DNA of 7,728 bases from Acidobacteriaceae bacterium. GTDB lineage: Bacteria; Acidobacteriota; Terriglobia; Terriglobales; Acidobacteriaceae. A program made the position numbers and the translations under genes. The stretch spans positions 1-7,728 of the forward strand of contig DAICZO010000310.1 of the NCBI GenBank assembly GCA_027311125.1, written 5' to 3'. Below, piece after piece: positions 1 to 6,315 of the stretch (within the stretch, counting starts at the first letter, position 1; the number at the start of each line of letters is the position of its first letter). Under the pieces are notes generated by a model that was given only the letters and a program-made list of their open reading frames with translations, ran no database searches and was not told the DNA's origin.

Positions 1-1394
1 GCTCGCTGGACTTCGGCCACGTCTTCAACGCAATTACGGTGAACCCGGACTGGCATGGCGGCGTGCTGACAGCGATTGCGCTGTTGCTGGTGGTGGGCGC
101 TGCTGGAAAGTCTGCGCAGGTTCGGCTGTATGTCTGGATGAGTGACGCGATGTAAGGCCCGACGCCGGTCTCCGCACTAATTCACGCGGCGACCATGGTG
201 ACGGCTGGTATTTACATGGTGGCGCGTTGCCATACGCTGTTTGACCGTTCGCCCTACGCGCTTGGGGTGGTCGCGATTATCGGCGCTGCGACGGCGATCT
301 TCGCTGCGTGCATCGGCATGGTGCAGCACGACATCAAGCGGGTGCTGGCGTACTCCACCGTCTCGCAGCTTGGCTATATGTTTCTGGCCTGCGGAGTTGG
401 CGCGTACACGGCTGGGATCTTCCATCTGCTAACGCATGCGTTCTTCAAGGCGCTGCTGTTCCTCGCGGCTGGTTCGGTGATTCACGCACTCTCGGGCGAG
501 CAGGACATGCGCAAGATGGGTGGACTGTGGAAGAAGATTCCGATCACCTTCTGGACTATGACGATGGGCGTCGTGGCGATCGCTGGTATTCCACCGTGGG
601 CTGGCTTCTTCTCCAAGGACGAGATTCTGTTCCGCGCGTTCACGTCGGATAACCCGTTGGGTAAGCTGCTGTGGGCTGTGGGCCTGATTACGGCCGGGAT
701 GACCTCGTTCTACATGTTCCGCTTGTGGTTCAAGACGTTCTTTGGCGAGTCGCGCATGGAGGAGGCGGCGCACGATGCGCACCATCACGACGCCCATGCG
801 TCCCATGGCGTGCATGAGTCGCCCTGGATCATGCTGTTTCCGCTGGTCGTCCTCGCCATTCTGTCTGTGATTGGCGGATGGGTTGGTGTGCCTGCGGCGC
901 TCGGCGGTCACAACGAGATGGAGCACTTTCTGGCGCCGGTGTTTGAGTCTGGCGCTACGGCGGAGACGGCGACCAACGTGGTCAGCCACGGCCTGGAGCT
1001 TACGCTGGCTGCGGTTTCAGTGCTGACGGCGGCACTCGGCTTTGTGGTTGCGTTTCTCTTTTACTTCAAGAAGCCCGGCACCGCGGCTGCGCTGGCTCAG
1101 CGGGCTCCTGGTCTGTATCGCTTCGTCGAGAACAAGTTCTATATCGATGAGCTGTATCACGTGGCTATCATCACTCCCCTGCTGATGTTCACCCGACTGA
1201 TTCTGGCGGGCGTGATTGACGGCGGTGTGGTGAACGGTTTTGGCGCGCTCTCCGGGGCGACCACCCGTGGACTGAGCAGTCTGACGCGGCGCATGCAGTC
1301 GGGCAACATACGCTCCTACGCCGGCTGGCTGGCGATTGGCGCAGCGGCTGTCCTGGTCGTCATGATCTTTGGCCGCACACTCTGGCTCCACTAA
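1..1394 (+). pseudogene. nuoL: NADH-quinone oxidoreductase subunit L (NuoL), 5'-truncated by window, in-frame TAA
   Basis: NuoL is the distal antiporter-like proton-pumping subunit of complex I in the cytoplasmic membrane. The frame beginning at base 3 gives 50 codons, a TAA at 153-155, then 412 codons to the TAA at 1392-1394. By memory alignment to E. coli NuoL the first codon falls near residue 194, so about 190 N-terminal residues lie outside the window. Visible hallmarks are GKSAQ with the channel Lys (codon 108-110, E. coli K229), GPTPVSALIHAATMVTAG just after the stop, THAFFKALLFLA with Lys at 447-449 (K342), and GFFSKDEIL with Lys at 615-617 (about K399). A His-rich loop lies at 771-815. 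The stop replaces the residue before GPTPVS, and nearby codons also differ from consensus. An ATG at 195 could open the second part (399 residues) but has no visible Shine-Dalgarno. Family assignment is certain; whether the lesion is biological or a sequence error is not known. Confidence 0.9.
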
Positions 1395-1434
1395 ACGCAT
1401 CGCTCCCGTAATGCCGAACTTGCAGCAATCGAAG

Positions 1435-1470
1435 GAACGCAGGAAGTTTATGAACGCAGGAAGCATATGA
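1435..1470 (+). promoter_or_regulatory. Duplicated ribosome-binding segment and six-codon mini-ORF before nuoM
   Basis: Two adjacent 17-base units (1435-1451 and 1452-1468) match at 15 of 17 bases; each starts GAACGCAGGAAG and runs into an ATG. The first ATG (1450) opens a six-codon frame, M-N-A-G-S-I, whose TGA (1468-1470) overlaps the nuoM ATG at 1467 as ATGA. The second unit places AGGAAG only 3 bases before the nuoM start, which is short; the first places the same motif 3 bases before the mini-ORF start. Seen directly: the repeat and the overlap. Inferred: a tandem duplication of the nuoM initiation region that may couple nuoM translation to the mini-ORF. Confidence 0.6.
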
Positions 1471-3034
1471 CTATCGACCACTCCATCCTGACCATCATCA
1501 CCTTCGTGCCGCTTGCTGGCGCACTGTTGCTGGCCATTCTGCCGGACAAGGGCAAGACCATGCAGTGGGGCGCGTTGGGCATCACGCTGCTTACGTTTGT
1601 CTGCACGCTGCATCTGCCGGCGCACTACGACTACTCCGCGGCGGCTGGCTCGTACCAGTTCGACACCGATCACTCCTGGATCAGCTCGCCTGCGATTCAC
1701 TATCATCTGGGCGTCGATGGCCTCTCCATGTGGCTGATCGTGCTGACCGGGTTTCTTGCACCGCTGGGTGTGTTGATCTCGTAGCGCACGATCGACTCGC
1801 GCAAGAAGCTCTTTTACATTCTCTTCCTGCTGCAGCAGGTGGCGATGCTGGGCATCTTCGTCTCGCTCGACCTCTTTCTGTACTACGCGTTCTGGGAGCT
1901 GTCGCTGGTTCCGATGACGCTGCTGATCGCCACGTTTGGCCGGACGGAAAATCGCCGCCGCGCTGCGATCAAGTACTTCCTCTACGCGTTTATCCCATCG
2001 GCCATTCTGCTGGTGGCCATCCTGTGGCTCTATGTGAAGACCGGGACGTTCGATCTGCCTACGCTGGCTGGGTTTGCCGCCGCCAACAGCATCTCGCCAA
2101 ACTCTGCTGCCTTGTGGCTGGCTTCGCTGGCGTTTCTAGCTGCCTTCGCGGTCAAGGTGCCGATCTTCCCGCTGCATGGCTGGCTGTCGGATGCTATCTC
2201 CGAGGCACCCACCGCAGCCGTCATGGTGCTCGCCGGCAAGCTGGGACTCTACTCGATCCTGCGTTTCTCGTTCGGGATCTTCCCGCAACAGTCGCACCGG
2301 ATCGCGCCGCTGATGATCGCGCTGGGAGCGATCGGCATTGTTTACGGTGCGCTGATTGCGCTGGTTCAGAAGGACCTCAAGCGCCTTGCGGCCTATGGCA
2401 CGCTGGGCCACGTCAGCGTGGTCGTGCTGGGCATCTTCACCTTTACCATCGCCGGGCTCGACGGTGGCATCTACCAGACCCTGAATGAAGGCATTGGTGG
2501 CGGCGCCCTGTTCATGCTGCTGGGCCTGCTGTACGAGCGATATGGGACGTACGATATGCGCGAGTTTGGCGGCCTGGCGGCGAAGCTGCCTTGGATCGTT
2601 ACGCTCTTCGTCATCACCACCCTGTCGGTGGTGGGTCTGCCGATCCTGAACGGCTTTGTCGGTGAGTTCCTGGTCTTCTCGGGTGCGATGCAGGCGTCCT
2701 TTGCCCACCATGTTGCGTGGACGGTGCTGGCCCCACCGGAGTCATCCTGACGGCGGCCTACATGCTGATGATGATCCAGCGCGTCTTCTACGGCTCGCTG
2801 GGCCTGAAGTCCGCTGCAGTCACGGCACCGGATCTCGACGCGCGTGAGCACCTGGCCCTGTGGCCGGTCGTCGCCGTGATGCTGGTGATGGGTGTGGCGT
2901 CGCCATACTGGATGCGCGCCATCGACGAGGTCGGAACCCGAATCGCCCAGCAGCACGAGAGTATTGAATCCACCGCGCCACCCGCCGAGGCCACCACGTC
3001 CAATGTTCACGCCGCCGAAGGAGGCCATCGCTAA
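1467..3034 (+). pseudogene. nuoM: NADH-quinone oxidoreductase subunit M (NuoM), in-frame TAG and one-base deletion
   Basis: NuoM is a central antiporter-like proton-pumping subunit of complex I. ATG 1467 gives a typical membrane N-terminus (ILTIITFVPLAGALLLAIL). The frame is broken twice. TAG at 1782-1784 sits where S-W-R-T-I-D-S is expected (TGG to TAG). Near 2733 one base is missing, so the frame runs to a false TGA at 2748-2750 while the true C-terminus continues in another frame to TAA 3032-3034. Repaired length is about 522 residues, normal for the family. Glu144 in YYAFWELSLVPM, Lys230 in FAVKVPIFPLHGW and a GEF motif near 2660 are present. Two sites are unusual: the segment after EAPTA is three residues shorter than in E. 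coli, placing Lys at 258, and Glu341 stands where E. coli has a His before the Gly-Leu of the AHGL segment. The stop overlaps the nuoN start as TAATG. Family certain; lesions real or artefactual unresolved. Confidence 0.9.
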
Positions 3035-4560
3035 TGTCTCCTAACGTCCTCGCCCTCCTGCCCGAATACATTCTGGTCCTTGCCGGTGTGCTGATCATGC
3101 TCGCCGAGCCCTGCCTGCCTGCGGCCGCCAGCCGCAAGCCGCTCGGCTGGGTCGCGATCCTCGGCACCACTCTGGCCGGGTTTGCCAGTTGGTATCAGCT
3201 CCAGTTCGGGACGCTCCATGCGTTCTACGGCACCATTCAAGTGGATGCCTTCAGTATCTTCTTCCACCTGCTGATCGCTGCCGTTGTGCTGGTTACGCTG
3301 CTCGGTTCGCTGGACTACTTCGAAGGCCACGCCACCCACGCGGGTGAGTACTTTGCGCTTACGCTGTTCGGCGCCACCGGCATGATGTTCATGACCTCCT
3401 CGGTAGAACTGCTGATGGTCTTCGTCGGACTGGAGATCTCCTCCATCTCGACCTACATCATGGCTGGCTTCCGCAAGGGTCAGGCCACCGCGTCCGAGTC
3501 CTCGCTGAAGTACTTCCTGCTCGGCTCCTTTGCCACTGCCTTCTTCCTTTACGGTATCGCGCTGGCATTCGGCGCAACGGGCTCGACCAACATCTATGCC
3601 ATCGCCCACGGTCTGGAGACCACGGCTACGCCGCATCTCGCGTTTCTGGCGTTGGCGATGTTGATCATTGGTCTCGGCTTCAAGGTCTCTGCCGCTCCGT
3701 TCCATGTGTGGACACCTGACGTATACCAGGGCGCTCCGGCTCCGGTGGTTGGCCTGATGTCGACGGCACCCAAGGCGGCTGCGTTTGCCGTGCTGCTGCG
3801 CATTACCTTCTCGGGCTTCCCTGCCATGCAGCACCGCTGGGCGATCCTGATGTGGGTGCTGGCCGCGCTGTCGATGACCATCGGCAACCTGGGTGCGCTG
3901 CTGCAGCGAGACGTGAAGCGCATGCTGGCATACTCCTCCATCGCTCACGCCGGCTACCTGCTGGTGGCCTTCACGGCCTTCCCGCAGGATGGCATCGCCG
4001 CAGCCTGCTTCTACACTGCCACCTACGCCGCGATGAACGTCGGAGCCTTCGCCGTGATCACGCAGGTGAGCGGCTACGACGAGACGACCCGCTCGCAGGA
4101 AGACTTCACCGGTCTGGCCTCGCGTCGCCCCATGATGGCTGCCCTGTTGGCCTTCTTCCTGCTTTCGCTGATCGGTATTCCCTTCACCGGCGGGTTCTTT
4201 GGCAAGTTCTATGTCTTCTCTGCAGCGATTGCCGCGGGTCATGTCTGGCTGGCAGTCATCGGCCTGCTGAACAGTGGTATCGCCTGCTTCTACTACCTGC
4301 GGTTGCTGGCAGCGGTCTACGCCAAGCCGACCGTCGAGTCTGCTGCGCTGGCATCGGTCCCGGCACGCCGCGTCAGCGTACCCGCAGTGGTTGGTCTTAC
4401 GCTGGCTGCCATTGCGACGCTGGTGTTGGGTATCCTGCCTGGCAACATGCTGTGGCTCACCCAGTACGCGGGTACCAGCACCATCATCGAGTCTGCCCGT
4501 CAGCACTGCGCTCCGCACCCGAACAACTGCCATGTCGAGCTCCAGATGGAGCAGCGCTAA
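3034..4560 (+). CDS. nuoN: NADH-quinone oxidoreductase subunit N (NuoN)
   Basis: NuoN is the third antiporter-like proton-pumping subunit of complex I. The frame is complete: 508 residues, close to the usual length of about 485-510, and mostly membrane helices. The key channel residues are all present: Glu134 (GLEISS), Lys159 (SLKYFLLG), Lys217 and His224 in the GFKVS...PFHVWTPD segment, Lys247 (STAPKAA), and Lys391 (GGFFGKFYVF). The C-terminus is a short polar tail with two Cys (HCAPHPNNCH). ATG 3034 is preceded by a strong GAAGGAGG (3017-3024) and overlaps the nuoM stop by one base (TAATG), so it can be translated by coupling or on its own, which matters because nuoM appears broken. It is the last gene of the nuo operon and runs into the shared terminator at 4594. 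Unlike nuoL and nuoM it shows no damage. Confidence 0.96.
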   Translation: MSPNVLALLPEYILVLAGVLIMLAEPCLPAAASRKPLGWVAILGTTLAGFASWYQLQFGTLHAFYGTIQVDAFSIFFHLLIAAVVLVTLLGSLDYFEGHATHAGEYFALTLFGATGMMFMTSSVELLMVFVGLEISSISTYIMAGFRKGQATASESSLKYFLLGSFATAFFLYGIALAFGATGSTNIYAIAHGLETTATPHLAFLALAMLIIGLGFKVSAAPFHVWTPDVYQGAPAPVVGLMSTAPKAAAFAVLLRITFSGFPAMQHRWAILMWVLAALSMTIGNLGALLQRDVKRMLAYSSIAHAGYLLVAFTAFPQDGIAAACFYTATYAAMNVGAFAVITQVSGYDETTRSQEDFTGLASRRPMMAALLAFFLLSLIGIPFTGGFFGKFYVFSAAIAAGHVWLAVIGLLNSGIACFYYLRLLAAVYAKPTVESAALASVPARRVSVPAVVGLTLAAIATLVLGILPGNMLWLTQYAGTSTIIESARQHCAPHPNNCHVELQMEQR

Positions 4561-4593
4561 GCACACCAGCACTGGAACGCAGACGTAGTAACC

Positions 4594-4630
4594 ATTAGAA
4601 AAGCCTCCGCTATGCGGAGGCTTTTCTAAT
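4594..4630. terminator. Bidirectional intrinsic terminator between convergent nuoN and atpE
   Basis: A perfect 17-bp inverted repeat, ATTAGAAAAGCCTCCGC and its exact complement, encloses a 3-base TAT loop. The GC core is GCCTCCGC/GCGGAGGC; an A-run lies on the left and a T-run (CTTTTCTAAT) on the right, so each strand ends in a U-rich tract after the hairpin. It lies 33 bases after the nuoN stop and 25 bases after the atpE stop, so it should end transcripts from both convergent operons. Confidence 0.9.
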
Positions 4631-4644
4631 GCAGCAAACTCAAA
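4631..4644 (+). repeat. 14-base direct repeat, copy 1 (downstream side of atpE)
   Basis: GCAGCAAACTCAAA occurs here, immediately after the terminator, and again exactly at 5071-5084 on the other side of atpE. A shorter match, GCAAACTC, lies at 5117-5124 against the atpB stop. No function is known; the match may be chance or a duplication scar. Confidence 0.5.
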
Positions 4645-4655
4645 TCCTGAACCAG

Positions 4656-4958
4656 TTAGACAGCCTTCAGGAAGATGATGACGAACGTGAACAGTGCGAG
4701 GGACTCGATGAACGCCAGACCGAGAATCAGGAAGATAAAGATTCCGGGGCGTGCGCCGGGGTTACGTGCCAGAGCCTCGGTCGCCGAAGCCGTTGCCTTG
4801 CCCTGACCCAGACCGCAGAGACCTGCAGCCAGCGCCATGCCCAGACCAGCAGCCAAAGGAACCGTGTTGAACCCGCCAGCAGCGGTGCCCTGAGCAAAAG
4901 CCGGCGTTGCAAGCAGCATCGCGGCCAACGTCATAAATACATATTGCAGCTTCTTCAT
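4656..4958 (-). CDS. atpE: ATP synthase F0 subunit c with signal-peptide-like N-terminus
   Basis: Subunit c forms the rotating membrane ring of F-type ATP synthase and carries the coupling ion. The protein is 100 residues, longer than the usual 75-90, because residues 1-22 look like a cleavable signal peptide (MKK, hydrophobic core, ATPAFA then Gln). The remainder is the standard helical hairpin: Gly/Ala-rich helix 1 (about 33-58), polar loop A-R-N-P at 64-67, and helix 2 (about 73-97) with the ion-binding carboxylate Glu85 in FIESLALF. Gln52 in GLGQG aligns with Gln32 of the Ilyobacter sodium-type ring, and Ser86 follows Glu85, but Leu87 and Phe90 replace the Thr and Tyr of that ring. ATG 4958 has an excellent AGGAG (4966-4970) at 7 bases. 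It is last in the atpZ-I-B-E operon and separated from atpB by a structured 166-base gap. Confidence 0.95.
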   Translation of the reverse strand: MKKLQYVFMTLAAMLLATPAFAQGTAAGGFNTVPLAAGLGMALAAGLCGLGQGKATASATEALARNPGARPGIFIFLILGLAFIESLALFTFVIIFLKAV

Positions 4959-5124
4959 GGTGTTACTCCTTCTCCCGTCAAATTCGCCGCCAGTGGGTGG
5001 TTGATGCTCACCGTGCTGGCACCCTCACGCTATGCGGCGATGGTACCTGCTGCGAAGAGGGAGCCCCTCCGCAGCAAACTCAAAAAGGTAACGCAGGGCT
5101 TTCGCCCGTGGGTAGTGCAAACTC
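4959..5124 (-). promoter_or_regulatory. Structured atpB-atpE intergenic leader with hairpins
   Basis: This 166-base gap inside the operon holds no convincing gene. Hairpin A (5049-5075) pairs GCTGCG with CGCAGC and GAGGG with CCCTC around a 3-base loop, leaving a 2-base bulge: 11 base pairs in all. A 4-bp GGGC/GCCC stem closed by a GAAA tetraloop on the minus strand lies at 5096-5107. A looser structure pairs 4985-4990 with 5034-5039 (CGCCGC/GCGGCG), with further pairing inside. None is followed directly by a U-run, so they do not look like terminators. Inferred role: mRNA processing or stability element that helps raise subunit c output over subunit a. Confidence 0.45.
5071..5084 (+). repeat. 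14-base direct repeat, copy 2 (upstream side of atpE)
   Basis: Exact second copy of GCAGCAAACTCAAA seen at 4631-4644. Its first five bases form one arm of the hairpin at 5049-5075, so part of the match could be explained by hairpin constraint. Confidence 0.5.
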
Positions 5125-5856
5125 CTAGTGGTCGTGTGCCACAGCCAGGGAGAGATAGATCGCCGCCAGCAGGAAGAACACATACGCCTGCACGAGCGCA
5201 ACGCCCAGGTGCAGCCCCAGAAAGATCAGCGGAATACCGATCGGCACCAGCGAGAAGAACGCCAGGGTGACCAGATCGCCAGCAAACATATTGGCGTACA
5301 ACCGGACCGTCAATGACAAAACGCGGGCGCAGTGCGAGATGATCTCGATGGGCAACAGCAGCCAGGAAAGCCACCATACGGGCCCGACAAACTGCTTGTA
5401 GTAGCTGACGCCATTGGCCCGAACGCCATGGTAGTGGTAGTAGAGAAACGTGACGAGGGCAAACCCCAGCGGTACCACGACATCGGCCGTGGGCGACTCC
5501 AGCCCGGGGACCAGACCCAGCAGATTGCTGAGCAGGATGAACAGAAACAGGGCAGTCAGGTAGCTGGTGAACCGCTCGGAGCCATGCCCGATGATCGATT
5601 CGCCCTGCTCGGAGACAAACTCGTGTGTCATCTCAGCCAGATGCTGTGCGGCGGCCGGCTTCTCCACGTTGAGCGTGAGACGCACGATCAGGAAGTAGGC
5701 CAGAAGCACGGTGAACACCAGCAATTCCATCGCAAAGGCATTGGTGATCGGCGCTGCCGGGTGGGCAGGATGCACGTGTACGGCCTGTAGCAGGCTGGAC
5801 ACCGGACCGGCAAAATGGTCGTTGAGAACTCGGGTAAGAAGTAGCGGAGTAGACAT
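5125..5856 (-). CDS. atpB: ATP synthase F0 subunit a
   Basis: Subunit a is the stator channel protein that passes ions to and from the c-ring. The 243-residue protein has the usual length and a run of membrane helices from about residue 40. The essential Arg is Arg185 within SLTVRLYANMFAG, with Asn189 four residues on, and Gln223 lies in the last-helix motif VQAYVFFLLAAIYL. PIEIISH precedes the Arg segment; the more usual Pro before SL is Val here (HCARVLSL). The N-terminus is His-rich (HVHPAHP, about 27-33), probably periplasmic. It lies 22 bases after atpI. No Shine-Dalgarno is visible before ATG 5856; the upstream bases are an A/T-rich ACAAAAATTT stretch, and no in-frame alternative start exists in the gap, so the start is kept with slight doubt. 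Confidence 0.95.
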   Translation of the reverse strand: MSTPLLLTRVLNDHFAGPVSSLLQAVHVHPAHPAAPITNAFAMELLVFTVLLAYFLIVRLTLNVEKPAAAQHLAEMTHEFVSEQGESIIGHGSERFTSYLTALFLFILLSNLLGLVPGLESPTADVVVPLGFALVTFLYYHYHGVRANGVSYYKQFVGPVWWLSWLLLPIEIISHCARVLSLTVRLYANMFAGDLVTLAFFSLVPIGIPLIFLGLHLGVALVQAYVFFLLAAIYLSLAVAHDH

Positions 5857-5878
5857 AAATTTTTGTGGGACAGCCGGT

Positions 5879-6289
5879 CTAAACTGTCCACGCCTTCATC
5901 AGCCGAAGCCCTTCCACTGTGAGCGCAAACACTCCCAGCACAAGGCCTCCCGCCAGCGCGTAGACCGAACCATCCAGAATCTTAAGGCTAACATACAGCA
6001 GCACGACCGTCAGCCCCAGACGCACGAAGAATCCGGTCAAAACCAGTCCCATCGGCTTGGCCCGCTCGCCGCCGTCCATCCGCACCATCCCCGCGGGCAT
6101 CAGCCGGAGCCACTCATACAGGCCGCTGCCGGAGATCAGGGCGCCCACCACCAGCAGCGCGGCGCTCTGCCAGTTCAGCTTCCACCAGAGCAGCGGAGCC
6201 ACGACCGCGGTGATGATCACCAGCAGGCGGAGCGCGCTCCAGATGGTCCGCCTGAAGTCTACATCGCTAAAGTTCTCCATCGCCTTCAT
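5879..6289 (-). CDS. atpI: ATP synthase subunit I family protein (AtpI-like)
   Basis: A small membrane protein of about 136 residues with four predicted hydrophobic segments (roughly 18-36, 40-58, 80-103, 106-125). Position just upstream of atpB and size match the ATP synthase I family, which assists c-ring assembly and may affect Mg2+ supply. The sequence is poorly conserved in this family, so the call rests largely on context. ATG 6289 is preferred because GGAG (6298-6301) stands 8 bases before it. Alternatives are GTG 6318, which would overlap the atpZ stop as GTGA, and ATG 6280. A frame open back to 6409 overlaps atpZ and is not supported. It is closely packed in the atp operon and probably translationally linked to atpZ. 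Confidence 0.8.
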   Translation of the reverse strand: MKAMENFSDVDFRRTIWSALRLLVIITAVVAPLLWWKLNWQSAALLVVGALISGSGLYEWLRLMPAGMVRMDGGERAKPMGLVLTGFFVRLGLTVVLLYVSLKILDGSVYALAGGLVLGVFALTVEGLRLMKAWTV

Positions 6290-6315
6290 CGCACCGTCTC
6301 CAACACCGTCTGAGA

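Noticed and set aside
429..989. 186-codon minus-strand frame opposite nuoL
   Set aside because: Antisense shadow with low-complexity basic composition and no ribosome-binding site; nuoL identity in the plus frame is unambiguous.
195..1394. Independent short NuoL-like protein starting at ATG 195
   Set aside because: The ATG is an internal Met of the conserved HAATMVTAG motif and has no Shine-Dalgarno; it is the rest of broken nuoL rather than a separate gene.
153..1784. Stop-codon reassignment or selenocysteine/pyrrolysine-type recoding
   Set aside because: TAA and TAG are the two stops involved, yet TAA ends nuoN, TAG ends atpB and atpI, and TGA ends atpZ normally; no SECIS-like element was seen.
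1565..2488. 307-codon plus-strand frame overlapping nuoM
   Set aside because: Arg/Cys/His-rich with no family features; nuoM conserved residues are in the other frame on both sides of the TAG, so it is a shadow left open by codon bias.
2730..2738. Programmed -1 frameshift to rescue nuoM
   Set aside because: GCCCCACC is not a canonical slippery heptamer in this frame, no strong downstream structure stands out, and the family does not use frameshifting; a missing base explains it more simply.
3031..4572. Long 513-codon open frame on the minus strand opposite nuoN
   Set aside because: It is an Arg/Gln/His-rich hydrophilic translation typical of the complement of a high-GC membrane protein gene; nuoN is certain here, so this is a shadow.
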